Shown piece after piece: positions 33,564 to 41,383 of a stretch of 41,935 nt of DNA. How positions within the stretch are numbered: position 1 is the stretch's first letter; each line of letters starts with the position of its first letter. This DNA is from an uncultured Clostridia bacterium (GTDB lineage: Bacteria > Bacillota > Clostridia > Oscillospirales > Ruminococcaceae). The notes beneath the pieces are model-generated. The model saw only the letters and a list, made by a program, of their open reading frames with translations. It was not told the origin of the DNA and made no database searches. Position numbers and translations under genes: made by a program. The stretch covers positions 1-41,935 of the forward strand of contig CANQKY010000007.1 of assembly GCA_947624575.1 (NCBI GenBank), read 5' to 3'.

Positions 33564-35510
33564 TCAATTCGTTTTGAGCGCGCTGGAAATAGCCGAAAAA
33601 ACATTCAGAATAGCATCGTTATCTTCACCCCCATTGGAAATTCTGATATCTTGCGAGATTCCGTGCGTCTTGACTTGCTCGATGAACTCTTTTTTTGTCA
33701 TTGCTTCTAATGTCGATACGCTCAGCCCTTTCAGGTAATCGGCCGCTAAAGTATATGCTTTTTCAACCTCCGGCGTTTTCATATCGTCAACGAACGTACA
33801 ATCTGTGATAAACCCCTCTTCAACTGTAATCGAAACCTCAATTTGTTGGCCGCTTGCACCCGTTGCGCTTCCTTTTATTTCAATGCCTTTCTGGTTTTCA
33901 TCACGATCCGGCGCGGCCGTTTCGCTTACATGATTCGGCGTTGGCTCAAGCGTTCTTTCAGGCGACCGCGTCCGCGTGAGATCTAAATCAGGCAGCGAGC
34001 TATCTTTTTTCTCTTCGGAAATCGTTTCCACAGCCGTTTCCGCTGTCGCATTTGGCGTCGTTGTGGGGCTTGGTGTTGCTTGCGCCTCGGGATTGTCTGC
34101 TAAAGGGGTTGCCATAGGGCTTGCCGTATTTAAAACGAGGTCGTCGTCATTCTGTTCCAAGCGTTCGTCCAAAGTGTCGTTGCGTATTGCGACCGATCCC
34201 AAAGGCAATGGACGCTCTGCTGGGACAGAAGGTTGGGGAGACATCGTAGGCTTCGCCGTCAGCGCAGGCGCTTCTGATTGCGACGGACGCTCTGCCGGAG
34301 TAGAAAGTTGGGGAGACGTCGTAGGCTCCGCAGTTAACGCAAGCGCTTCTGATTGCGACGGACGTTCAACCGGAGCAGAAGGTTGGGGAGACATCAAAGT
34401 CTCCGCAGCTGGCACAGGCGATGCAGGCGTAATCATGCCGCTTACAACCACTATAATCAGCAGGGTGAATGCCAACACCAAAAGCACAATGACGGGAACA
34501 TACCGTGTTTTAGCATGGGGCATGCCTCCGTGTATAGGCGGAGGAGGCAAAGTGCCGTCAATGAGCTTCAGCGGCTCAGCGCACGCCGCGTCTTTCAAAA
34601 CGCTCTCAAGCGCAATGCGGAAGGCCTCCGGCGAGGGAAAGCGCTTTCTGGGCTGATATCTGCATGCTCGCAGGATGATCTCTTTGAGCCTGGCGCTCCC
34701 TTGTAGCGGCGGTGGCAGAGGATCTCCTTTCATGCGCCGGTAAAAGACGGTGTCTCTTTCTTCGTTGGTTTGCACATGGCTATAGGTTGGCTCGTAAGCG
34801 ATCTGTTGTGCATTGAGAAGCTTAAACATGACCAGGCCGAGCGAATACTGATCGGCAGAGATGCCGCTCGGTTTTCCTAGATAGACCTCTGGGGCCATGT
34901 ACATGGGCGTGCCCTTCATGCTCAGATTGGTCTGATCCTTCTGAATGGAGCGCGCCACACCGAAGTCGCCGAGCTTGTAATCGCCGTTTTCGCTGATAAA
35001 GATGTTGTCCGGTTTGATGTCACGATGAACAATCCTGTGTTTTTTGCACAGCGCTAAGGCGTCGCAAAGATCAATGCCCATTCGCACGACATCCCCGACC
35101 GTCATTGTATGGATTCGCTTTGGCAAAGGCGTAAGCAGCTCCATGCGAATCAGTATATCCCAGCCGATTCCGCTTTCTTTGCGGATGAAAGCGTGATCCT
35201 CAAAGCTCACGATATGACTCGTCCCCCGAAGGGAATTCATGAGCTTGATCTCGTTCTGCATATCCCGAACACGATCGTCATAATAAGCCTTAATCGTGCC
35301 ATCGCTCATCCCGTCGCTGCGCATCCTGTCAATATCGTCCTGACGGGCGGGGAGAGGAATCCACTTCATTGCGGAATAAAAGCGGGAGCCAAATTCCTCT
35401 CGATAGATTTTATAAACCTTGCCGTAACTGCCTTTACCCAACGGGCTGTCCAGATGCCATGCATTCCAGAAAGGCTGCAGCGCCAGCAGACGCGAAGGAA
35501 ACTCCGTCAT
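33564..35510 (-). CDS. Transmembrane Ser/Thr kinase with outer sensor-like domain
   Basis: The kinase domain (about 15-290) is intact: LGKGSYGKVYKIY, SAMKWI (Lys near 48), HRDIKPDNIFI (about 160), DFGVAR, GTPMYMAPE. One TM helix is at about 350-372 (VIVLLVLAFTLLIIVVVSG). Outside lie 2.7 copies of a 25-residue repeat (SPQxSxPxERPSQSEAxALT; 75-bp units at about 34210-34410), then a Pro/Thr-rich stalk. The C-terminal domain is about 100 residues (GSATGASGQQIEVSITVEEG and later TPEVEKAYTLAADYLKG). That domain resembles the FMN_bind/extracellular fold in strand pattern, but the match is only suggestive. RBS AGGGGA. A PP2C gene lies directly upstream, mirroring the phosphatase-kinase arrangement at 18493-30744. 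Confidence 0.9.
   Translation of the reverse strand: MTEFPSRLLALQPFWNAWHLDSPLGKGSYGKVYKIYREEFGSRFYSAMKWIPLPARQDDIDRMRSDGMSDGTIKAYYDDRVRDMQNEIKLMNSLRGTSHIVSFEDHAFIRKESGIGWDILIRMELLTPLPKRIHTMTVGDVVRMGIDLCDALALCKKHRIVHRDIKPDNIFISENGDYKLGDFGVARSIQKDQTNLSMKGTPMYMAPEVYLGKPSGISADQYSLGLVMFKLLNAQQIAYEPTYSHVQTNEERDTVFYRRMKGDPLPPPLQGSARLKEIILRACRYQPRKRFPSPEAFRIALESVLKDAACAEPLKLIDGTLPPPPIHGGMPHAKTRYVPVIVLLVLAFTLLIIVVVSGMITPASPVPAAETLMSPQPSAPVERPSQSEALALTAEPTTSPQLSTPAERPSQSEAPALTAKPTMSPQPSVPAERPLPLGSVAIRNDTLDERLEQNDDDLVLNTASPMATPLADNPEAQATPSPTTTPNATAETAVETISEEKKDSSLPDLDLTRTRSPERTLEPTPNHVSETAAPDRDENQKGIEIKGSATGASGQQIEVSITVEEGFITDCTFVDDMKTPEVEKAYTLAADYLKGLSVSTLEAMTKKEFIEQVKTHGISQDIRISNGGEDNDAILNVFSAISSALKTN
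34210..34410 (-). repeat. 75-bp tandem repeat in kinase stalk
   Basis: About 2.7 copies, with units beginning at 34210, 34285 and 34360. They encode a 25-residue Pro/Ser/Glu-rich unit in the extracytoplasmic stalk of the third kinase. Copy number changes would lengthen or shorten the stalk without shifting the frame. Confidence 0.8.
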
Positions 35511-35585
35511 TATACAGTCCCCTCTTTTTGCTTGATTAAGGCGTTCGCACCTTATATTGACCGAATTGCAAATCGTGTGGACGGA

Positions 35586-35605
35586 GGCGCTTCCTGAAAA
35601 GCGCC
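35586..35605. other. Small perfect hairpin between PP2C and kinase genes
   Basis: GGCGCTT (35586-35592) and AAGCGCC (35599-35605) pair around a six-base loop in the gap between the PP2C stop (35644) and the kinase start (35510). There is no T-run on the minus strand. It may moderate the expression ratio of the two genes rather than terminate. Confidence 0.35.
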
Positions 35606-35643
35606 GTCATATCGGGAGGGAAAGCCGCCGAACTATTGCCTGG

Positions 35644-36486
35644 CTACCGCTGGTTTCTTCCGAAGAGGAAGGGCATACGCCCTCTCCCACCGCGCTTCAC
35701 GCTGAGCACGATGACCGTCACGTTGTCCTTACCACCGGCCGCAAGTGCGGCGTTTACAAGCGCCTCGGCGGCGTCTTCGCTTGTTGGATGGGCGCGCAGA
35801 ATGCCGCCAATGTCCTGATCTGAAAGCATCTCGGTCAGACCATCGCTGCAGAGGAGAAAGCGGTCGCCCGGAGCCAGCGGAAAAGGGCCGTCAAAAGTCG
35901 CTTCAACGCTGCATTCCGTGGGATCAATGCCAAGATAGCGTGAAAGCGTGTGGCGGGCGGGGTGGGACGCGATTTTCTCCGGCTTTAAAATGCCTAAATC
36001 GACCATTCGCTGTGCTTCGGTATGATCCTTCGTCACTTGCGCCATGTGACCATCATGCAGACGGTAGACGCGGCTGTCGCCGATGTGCGCGACGGTTGCG
36101 CCTGTGTTGCGGATTGCGACGCAGGCGAATGTGCTGCCGCAACGCCTTTCGCCGCTCTGTTCGCCTGAGGCCTGCCAGACGGCAACGTTAGCCGCTTTGC
36201 AGAAGTCGTTGATGGTTGAACGAATATTCCTGCTTTTTCTAAAAGAATACGACTTGAGCAATGCGACGGCGGTGTATGAGGCAAGTTCTCCGCGCGCTTC
36301 GCCACCCATTCCGTCACAGACGCAATACAGTTGCGTCCGCGCATCGGAATGCTGCGCGAGATGTAGGCCGTTGTTCATGAGATTCAGCGGCATGAACACT
36401 CCATCAAAGTACACATTATCCTCATTATTGCTTCGGATGGGGCCTTTGCTGCTGACTACAGCCGCGTCAATCCATGCATTGAACAT
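35644..36486 (-). CDS. PP2C-family Ser/Thr protein phosphatase
   Basis: This 280-residue soluble phosphatase has the full PP2C set: RSNNEDNVYF, LYCVCDGMGGEARGELAS, CGSTFACVAI, HIGDSRVYRLHDG, LLCSDGLTEML and GGKDNVTVIVLSV. It shows no TM segment. It is closely similar to the phosphatase at 18493 through the metal-binding and flap regions (the GDSRVYRLHDG segment is identical), so the two probably arose by duplication together with their kinases. AAGGAGATACGG precedes the ATG at 36486. It is the first gene of a minus-strand unit with the kinase at 33564, an exported protein and an SGNH hydrolase. Its expected job is to dephosphorylate that kinase and shared FHA-bound targets. Confidence 0.9.
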   Translation of the reverse strand: MFNAWIDAAVVSSKGPIRSNNEDNVYFDGVFMPLNLMNNGLHLAQHSDARTQLYCVCDGMGGEARGELASYTAVALLKSYSFRKSRNIRSTINDFCKAANVAVWQASGEQSGERRCGSTFACVAIRNTGATVAHIGDSRVYRLHDGHMAQVTKDHTEAQRMVDLGILKPEKIASHPARHTLSRYLGIDPTECSVEATFDGPFPLAPGDRFLLCSDGLTEMLSDQDIGGILRAHPTSEDAAEALVNAALAAGGKDNVTVIVLSVKRGGRGRMPFLFGRNQR

Positions 36487-37285
36487 CCGTATCTCCTTCG
36501 TTTACTCCCGGAATAAACGCAAAAAATGAGGTTCCCGCCCGATCATAACCGATACGGCCAACCCTTTCGCTGAATCGCCGTTTTCCATGTGGTATTTTTG
36601 TGTCTTTGCCATGTTGGGGCATAGCTATCGGCAAGCAAAATGCAAGGGTGATTTCATCTGACTGCCGCCGTGGGCACATATAGCCAGATTATCGGCGTCA
36701 ATACAGACGCCGAGATCCCCGATCTGAGCCTCATACGTGTGCGATGTTCGAGTAAAGAGCAAAGGAAAGGCTCTCTTGAAAGGAAACGCGGCTTTGGGCG
36801 GATGACGCCAAAAGGAACGTATACCAAAACGTTCTCTAATTAAGGCCAAAGGACGGATCGACAATGCTGACATCGTTCTGATCGTCGCGCGCAAGATCAA
36901 GGAACTTTCTTCGGGTAAGATAAAACCCAGGTTATACTATAATCTATTGAGAAGATGAATGACCGCGTTTCAAAATGGGTGGCAATTAGCTTGCGAATCG
37001 AAAATGCGATTAAGATCTATACTGACTATTTTACATAAAGCGGGGTAGTTTGTAAAGCGTTTTATATGCTAAGCGACGGCTTACGCATAGTTCACAAATC
37101 TGCAGCATTTGGAGCTAGTGTATCGAAACACGTCCTTGCTTTCAACATCAAATAACGACCGATAATCAACGATGCGTTGGGGGCAGGTCTCCAATACAAT
37201 CAGGAGATGTTACGATTTTGCTTCATTTGCTACAAGGATTTCATTCATGCGTTGGTCGTGACACTAAGCGCAATTCAGCATTTCC
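36487..37285. other. Non-coding or decayed stretch at a probable element boundary
   Basis: About 800 bases hold no gene I can support. Open frames here are short, lack ribosome binding sites and resemble no family. A start-less frame at about 36810-36958 reads RIDNADIVLIVARKIKEL and might be a relic. The sequence turns AT-rich toward 37000. The phospho-signalling locus ends here and the polymerase/ImmA region begins, so this may be a junction of horizontally acquired DNA (inference). Confidence 0.45.
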
Positions 37286-37561
37286 CTAGACCACCTTGCG
37301 CTCTACAAACCATCGACCTATGTTGTTGCCAGTCAGTGATGAGTTGCGTTCAAAATACAAATAGCTTTGCTTGCTGCCAATCCAAATAGTATACCTGTCG
37401 CCTTGTCCGCCGCACTTCATTGCGGCGGCCTGTTTAATGTCTGACACTCGGTCAATGATATAGGGTGTTCCGTCTTCCCAGACCAACGAACGGGGCAACA
37501 TCTGGCCCTCTGGACTGGTGACGGTAGTAACCTCCACATATACCTTGATTGGTTTATTCAT
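37286..37561 (-). CDS. Small UmuC-associated protein (DUF6504-like)
   Basis: The 91-residue protein contains SLVWEDGTPYIIDRVSDIKQ, KCGGQGDRYTIWI and a closing GRWFVERKVV. This is the pattern of small proteins frequently encoded beside Y-family polymerases (compare the DUF6504 type in other phyla). Function is unestablished; it may be a polymerase accessory factor. It starts two bases after the ImmA/IrrE gene stop with GGAGGTAGAA directly upstream, so it is in the XRE-ImmA operon. The divergent gene at 38728 is a full Y-family polymerase, which fits this association. Confidence 0.7.
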   Translation of the reverse strand: MNKPIKVYVEVTTVTSPEGQMLPRSLVWEDGTPYIIDRVSDIKQAAAMKCGGQGDRYTIWIGSKQSYLYFERNSSLTGNNIGRWFVERKVV

Positions 37562-37563
37562 TT

Positions 37564-38091
37564 CTACCTCCGCTTGCCGGCAAGAAAGTCGTTGCTGAGA
37601 TCAATCGGCATCCGCATGGGAAAACCTCTTTCGACCATGCTGTACAGTTTGAATGCAAAAAACTCACATGGGACGTTTAAAGCCTTTGCCACATTAAAGA
37701 AATTGGCGTTTTGCGAATGTACTAGATCGAGAACCTCTTCGTCTGGAATCAAAAGATCCGCCCCGAAGAAATTTGCTTCACGCTCTTTGCGCCCAGTGGC
37801 TTGATAAATGTTAAAGTCCTTAAAGGGACTACATTGCAATTCTTTTCCATGAATCACGATGTGGCCTAACTCGTGCGAGGCCGTGACCCGGCGGTCATCT
37901 TCGCACAGATTATCGTTAATCACAACATACTTAGTGCGATTCAACTGAATGCAATATCCTTTCAGTCCATCGCGGGGGTAGTTATTGGAGAATCGTGTGA
38001 CCACATGAAGCGCATCCAATATCTCGTAGGGATCGCGTGTTTGGTACTTCCTGACGTACTTCTCGATCTGTGAGTAAACATATTGAGTCAT
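37564..38091 (-). CDS. ImmA/IrrE-family metallopeptidase
   Basis: The 175-residue protein has the zinc-protease motif ASHELGHIVIHG (HExxH, about residue 69-80), followed by KEREANFFGADLLIP, the family's third-ligand region with E-x-x-A-N. Such proteases cleave a partner XRE repressor upon stress (ICEBs1 ImmA/ImmR; IrrE/DdrO in Deinococcus). Here the partner XRE gene is immediately upstream in the same operon, and this gene starts about 50 bases after its stop with GGAG before the ATG at 38091. Cleavage of the repressor would release the divergent polymerase promoter (inference from known pairs). Confidence 0.9.
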   Translation of the reverse strand: MTQYVYSQIEKYVRKYQTRDPYEILDALHVVTRFSNNYPRDGLKGYCIQLNRTKYVVINDNLCEDDRRVTASHELGHIVIHGKELQCSPFKDFNIYQATGRKEREANFFGADLLIPDEEVLDLVHSQNANFFNVAKALNVPCEFFAFKLYSMVERGFPMRMPIDLSNDFLAGKRR

Positions 38092-38142
38092 TCTGCATCA
38101 TCTCCAGTCAAAACACAGATGATATTACTGGTCAGGTTTCGT

Positions 38143-38550
38143 CTACTGGTTGAGATACTTCTTAGGCGTGAACTTCTTTGCCCGTTGCTTGGAGTCCATG
38201 AACAGCTTCTGAACTTCCATTACAAAGGCCAGCTCGTCCTCTTCAGGCAGCTCACCACCAGCGAAAAGTTTTTTTACCTCTGTGATTGCTTTGACGTACT
38301 GGCGCTGAGCACGGGAACCATATTGTTCGCCAACCTCATCCAAAAACTCCTCGTTTTCTGTACGCAGATAGTTAACATCCACGCCGAGCACTTTTGCCAA
38401 TTTGTCATAGGTGTAATGATAGCGAGGATATCGGTTGCCGCCTTCATAGGCATAAATGGTTCGCACATTTATACCAACCTGTTCTGCCAGCTCTCTTGCT
38501 GACCAGCCTTTTTTCATGCGCAACTCATAAAGTTTCTCTCCGAAATTCAC
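38143..38550 (-). CDS. XRE-family repressor, predicted target of the adjacent ImmA/IrrE protease
   Basis: Residues 5-60 form a lambda-repressor-like HTH: LYELRMKKGWSARELAEQVG followed by INVRTIYAYEGGNRYPRYH and LAKVLGV. The C-terminal part (about 65-135) is acidic and helical (EVKKLFAGGELPEEDELAFV) and would hold dimerisation and protease-recognition surfaces. Start is GTG at 38550 with AAGGAGGG upstream. The gene's own promoter and the divergent dinB promoter are overlaid by TGACGTTSAACGTCA-type sites, so it very likely represses both itself and the polymerase. The 135-residue length is typical of ImmR/DdrO-type repressors. Confidence 0.9.
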   Translation of the reverse strand: MNFGEKLYELRMKKGWSARELAEQVGINVRTIYAYEGGNRYPRYHYTYDKLAKVLGVDVNYLRTENEEFLDEVGEQYGSRAQRQYVKAITEVKKLFAGGELPEEDELAFVMEVQKLFMDSKQRAKKFTPKKYLNQ

Positions 38551-38591
38551 GTAGAGCCCTCCTTGTGACGTTCAAATTCACATTTTCCCCC

Positions 38592-38620
38592 TTGACTATG
38601 ACGTTCAACGGCGCTATAAT
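38592..38620 (+). promoter_or_regulatory. Promoter of the dinB-like gene
   Basis: -35 TTGACT (38592-38597), 17-base spacer, consensus -10 TATAAT (38615-38620). An operator-like half lies inside the spacer and a full operator begins eight bases after the -10, so a bound repressor would block it. Without repression this is close to a consensus promoter. Confidence 0.85.
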
Positions 38621-38647
38621 GCGGGTGTGACGTTGAACGTCACTCAT

Positions 38648-38676
38648 ATTATAGCAAATATGACGTTGAACGTCAA
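38648..38676 (-). promoter_or_regulatory. Promoter of the XRE-ImmA-small protein operon
   Basis: On the minus strand, -35 TTGACG (38676-38671), 17-base spacer, -10 TATAAT (38653-38648). The -35 is embedded in a full TGACGTTGAACGTCA operator, and another operator lies just downstream of the -10. This implies autorepression. Confidence 0.85.
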
Positions 38677-38727
38677 TCTCTCTGAGAAAAGAATTCCGAC
38701 GTTTAACTTGGATTGGAGGTGAAGTGT

Positions 38728-39966
38728 ATGTCAAGAATCATTTTGCATAGTGATGCAAACAGCTTTTATGCCTCGGTAGAAATGCTTCTTAATCCGTCTC
38801 TTAGAGATAAGGCTGTCGCAGTATGTGGTTGTGTGGAAGATCGTCACGGAATCGTGCTGGCAAAAAGCGAAAAAGCGAAGAAAGCCGGGGTCAAGACGGG
38901 GCAGGCTAATTGGCAGGCCACGCAAGTATGCCCGAACCTGATTACCGTCCCACCTCAGTATGATCAGTATGTCAAGTTTTCAAAGCTGCTGCGGAACATT
39001 TACTTGCAGTACACCGATCTCGTGGAACCTTTCGGGATGGATGAGTGCTGGCTCGACGTGACAGGTAGTCAGGGCTTATTTGGCTCTGGAGAAAGTATTG
39101 CAGAGGATGTTCGGCAACGAATAAAGAGCGAGCTTGGGATCACGGTATCGATTGGGGTATCCTTCAACAAGGTCTTTGCCAAGCTGGGATCGGATATGAA
39201 AAAACCTGACGCGATTACTGTACTTGATGAAGAACACTGGCGTGAGAGAATCTGGCCGCTCCCGGTTTCTGAGCTTTTGTACATTGGGCCTGCAACAACG
39301 CGAAAGCTGCTCAACAGAGCGGTTTGCACCGTCGGGGATTTGGCAAAGATACCACTGGAATACTTATGCAACTGGTTTGGGAAGAACGGCTTGATGCTGT
39401 GGGCGTTCGCAAATGGGGAGGATGTTTCTCGTGTAATGTTTAACGGCTATGAATCCCCGATAAAATCAGTAGGGCACGGCATCACATGCACCTGTGATCT
39501 TCAGAAGTGTGAGGACGTTTGGCGGGTGATCCTTGAACTTTCACAGAATGTTGGGCACCGATTGCGTCTGCACGGGTTCGCAGCGACAGGCGTCAGATTG
39601 GGAATCCGGGGAAGCGACCTCAACAACTGTCAGTACCAAACGCAGCTACGGCTTCCCTCTCAAAGCCCGTTTGAAATAGCGCGCGCGGTATACGAGTTAT
39701 TTCAACAACGCTACCGCTGGATGGAAACCATCCGCGCCATTACAGTAACGGCTATAAATCTCGTCCCATCTAAGAGGCCCATCCAAATAGATATGTTTGG
39801 AGAAGCCGTCCGGAACCTCCGTCAACAAAAGATCGACGACTGTATCGACGGAATCCGCAATCGATTCGGCAATCACTCCATTATTGCTGCTTCCCTCATG
39901 GGCGACTTACATATGCCAAACGATGGTCGCCATAAAGTAAAGATGCCCGGTATGATGTATGTATAA
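38728..39966 (+). CDS. dinB: Y-family DNA polymerase (DinB/Pol IV-like)
   Basis: This 412-residue translesion polymerase has IILHSDANSFYASVEM (first catalytic Asp) and FGMDECWLDVTG (the Asp-Glu pair, about residue 103), SIGVSFNKVFAKLGSDMKKP, then the helix-hairpin-helix region LLYIGPATTRKLLNRAVCTV and a complete little-finger domain. Length is typical. The start at 38728 (MSRIIL) has GGAGG seven bases upstream; a start five codons earlier at 38713 is weaker. No clear C-terminal beta-clamp motif is confirmed, though IQIDMFGE (about 350) resembles the QxxLF-type clamp-binding site. It is controlled by the operator-rich promoter shared with XRE/ImmA. It would copy past damaged DNA at the cost of mutations. 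Confidence 0.95.
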   Translation: MSRIILHSDANSFYASVEMLLNPSLRDKAVAVCGCVEDRHGIVLAKSEKAKKAGVKTGQANWQATQVCPNLITVPPQYDQYVKFSKLLRNIYLQYTDLVEPFGMDECWLDVTGSQGLFGSGESIAEDVRQRIKSELGITVSIGVSFNKVFAKLGSDMKKPDAITVLDEEHWRERIWPLPVSELLYIGPATTRKLLNRAVCTVGDLAKIPLEYLCNWFGKNGLMLWAFANGEDVSRVMFNGYESPIKSVGHGITCTCDLQKCEDVWRVILELSQNVGHRLRLHGFAATGVRLGIRGSDLNNCQYQTQLRLPSQSPFEIARAVYELFQQRYRWMETIRAITVTAINLVPSKRPIQIDMFGEAVRNLRQQKIDDCIDGIRNRFGNHSIIAASLMGDLHMPNDGRHKVKMPGMMYV

Positions 39967-40219
39967 TTTGAATGAGCGCGAAAGACTGAGGAATCCAGTT
40001 TTGTCTTATTCCAGGAGGTCATATTTCAACAGCGTCACTACCAGTTTCTACAAATGGAATAGTCGGGTCTAGTTTCAAAAGTAAACAAAAGAAAGAAGAT
40101 GCTCGAAACGAAGAAGTAAGAAGCGAAAATTATTCCACTGTGATTTAACAAAACGATGATCAAAATGAGGCATCAGCGTCATGCGGACAAATGGAATTAT
40201 GAAGCAAAGGAGCTTAACT
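39967..40219 (+). other. Short gap with AGGAGG but no normal start codon
   Basis: An AGGAGGTC at about 40014 is followed by an open frame of about 40 codons (ISTASLPVSTNGIVGSSFKS, then a Lys/Glu-rich end) with no ATG, GTG or TTG in the right place; only ATT is available. It may be the leftover end of a small gene. An upstream in-frame start for the next gene (40181) is unsupported. Confidence 0.3.
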
Positions 40220-40957
40220 ATGATTCTTTCTCGTAATGACTTAGAGGAAATTGCAGCTGCTGTTATAAAGGATTTTAATTCGTTTATCCTTAAAGGCGAT
40301 GATTCTTTTAATCGGGTGTTTCCACAAGCTACGCTGATTGACTTGTTCGCAGAAAAGTACCTCGGGCTTAAGGTATACTTTGCACCTCTTTCCTTGGACG
40401 GAACCCTTTGCGGTCTTACGACTTATGCAGATACAGAATTCCAAATTGTGAAAAATGGAGTGTCTCAGAAAATTTCTCTCAAAAAAAATGAAGTTGTTTT
40501 GAATCAAAGCTTTCTGGAGCCCGAAAATGTTCGTAGACTATGTGGAAGGCGAAGGTTCACACTCGCGCATGAATGCGCCCATCAGCTTCTATTTCAGTTG
40601 GAGTCTGACGGAAAAAAGTCTTCCTGTCGAAGGGTTTATGAAAAAGGCAGGGTGTATTCGGCCAGAGAGTTGAAGTCTCGAGAAGATTGGAACGAGTGGC
40701 AAGCAAATGTCTTAGGCGCAGCAATTCTTATGCCCTACCACGAAATTGATTTAGCAATGCAGACTTTTGCAAACGGAAGATGCCTGAGAAAACGTGGTGA
40801 TTGGTTCGACGAATCTGACATATCCGTTATTACAATGCTATGTCATTTTTTCGGTGTTTCGAGAACAGCTGTGACAATTCGGCTTGCAGAACTTGGCTAT
40901 GTAAAAGAACAATCTTCTGCCGAACAAAGTAAAACAATGTTGGAGGTGATAGCGTGA
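40220..40957 (+). CDS. ImmA/IrrE-family metallopeptidase (second copy type)
   Basis: The 245-residue protein has FTLAHECAHQLLF (HExxH, about residue 118) and WNEWQANVLGAAILMP, the family's downstream ligand region with E-x-x-A-N. An N-terminal region (about 1-105) provides the substrate-facing part. A C-terminal winged-helix-like segment, ITMLCHFFGVSRTAVTIRLAELGYV, is usual in this family. The start at 40220 (MILSRNDL) has AAAGGAG seven bases upstream; the longer frame from 40181 does not. It is unlike the protease at 37564 in size. No XRE gene adjoins it, so its substrate may be elsewhere. The next gene overlaps its stop codon by four bases, indicating translational coupling. Confidence 0.9.
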   Translation: MILSRNDLEEIAAAVIKDFNSFILKGDDSFNRVFPQATLIDLFAEKYLGLKVYFAPLSLDGTLCGLTTYADTEFQIVKNGVSQKISLKKNEVVLNQSFLEPENVRRLCGRRRFTLAHECAHQLLFQLESDGKKSSCRRVYEKGRVYSARELKSREDWNEWQANVLGAAILMPYHEIDLAMQTFANGRCLRKRGDWFDESDISVITMLCHFFGVSRTAVTIRLAELGYVKEQSSAEQSKTMLEVIA

Positions 40958-41193
40958 GCAGATATGTCCAAGTGCGAGAGCCATCAGTAGAGATGCTGAC
41001 AAAAATCCGAATAGCAAGAGAAGCAATCGCAAGCCAGAATCGACGCATCGTAAAATGTCCCTACTGTCGCCATGCTGCAATTATTGTTTTTGAAGATACG
41101 AGAGGTCACGTGCAATCAAAATGCAAAAGCTGTGGAAAAGAAATTGTGTTCGATGTCCTTAACATGAGAAGATTACGATACCCTCTTAATTAA
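40954..41193 (+). CDS. Small zinc-ribbon protein
   Basis: The 79-residue protein has KCPYCRHAAIIVFEDTRGHV followed by CKSCGKEIVF, a CxxC-x18-CxxC rubredoxin-like zinc ribbon (about residues 35-60). Start is GTG at 40954, overlapping the ImmA/IrrE stop (GTGA), so the two are made together. The N-terminal helix (SVEMLTKIRIAREAIASQNR) is basic. Similar ribbons are common in integrative elements and phages, where they may bind DNA or act as accessory factors. No specific function can be assigned. Confidence 0.75.
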   Translation: MSRYVQVREPSVEMLTKIRIAREAIASQNRRIVKCPYCRHAAIIVFEDTRGHVQSKCKSCGKEIVFDVLNMRRLRYPLN

Positions 41194-41260
41194 CACGAGA
41201 AACAACAAAAATCAAATAATTGCTGTGCTGTGGAGCCGCTGATAAGTGATGTCTTCCCAA

Positions 41261-41340
41261 AGCCGCATGACAGGAGCCTTTCTCAAGAAAGCTCTATTAT
41301 CGGCCTAGGAAAAAGACTCACTGTCACGCGGCTCTTTCTT
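41261..41340 (+). terminator. Compound stem-loop with T-rich tail
   Basis: AGCCGCATGACAG (41261-41273) pairs with CTGTCACGCGGCT (41321-41333) with one non-Watson-Crick position. Inside lies a second hairpin, GAGC-c-TTTCT-ca-AGAAA-GCTC (41274-41294). The structure is followed by CTTTCTTTTTC, a good U-run for termination of the ImmA/zinc-ribbon transcript. It could equally be an attenuator for the next gene, because another stem-loop follows within 10 bases. Confidence 0.6.
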
Positions 41341-41343
41341 TTT

Positions 41344-41379
41344 CATCCTTTCCGCTGCGCCCAGACGGCGGAAAGGATG
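41344..41379 (+). promoter_or_regulatory. Stem-loop that hides the ribosome binding site of the next gene
   Basis: CATCCTTTCCGC (41344-41355) and GCGGAAAGGATG (41368-41379) form a perfect 12-bp stem with a 12-base loop. The right arm contains GGAAAGGA, the only ribosome binding site for the ATG at 41384. Folding would block translation, so a partner RNA, protein or upstream translation would be needed to open it. Confidence 0.65.
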
Positions 41380-41383
41380 CACT

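Larger units (their letters stand above)
38566..38711. promoter_or_regulatory. Array of five operator-like sites between XRE and dinB
   Basis: Two sites match the near-palindrome TGACGTTGAACGTCA exactly (38628-38642 and 38661-38675). Three are partial: TGACGTTCAAATTCA (38566-38580), TGACGTTCAACGGCG (38599-38613) and CGACGTTTAACTTGG (38697-38711). Centres are 29-36 bases apart, about three helical turns, so bound dimers would sit on one DNA face. The sites lie in the spacer of the rightward promoter and over the -35 of the leftward one. Confidence 0.85.

Noticed and set aside
36625-36958. Open frames on both strands in the 800-base gap
   Set aside because: Short, no start context and no recognisable family; recorded only as possible decay.
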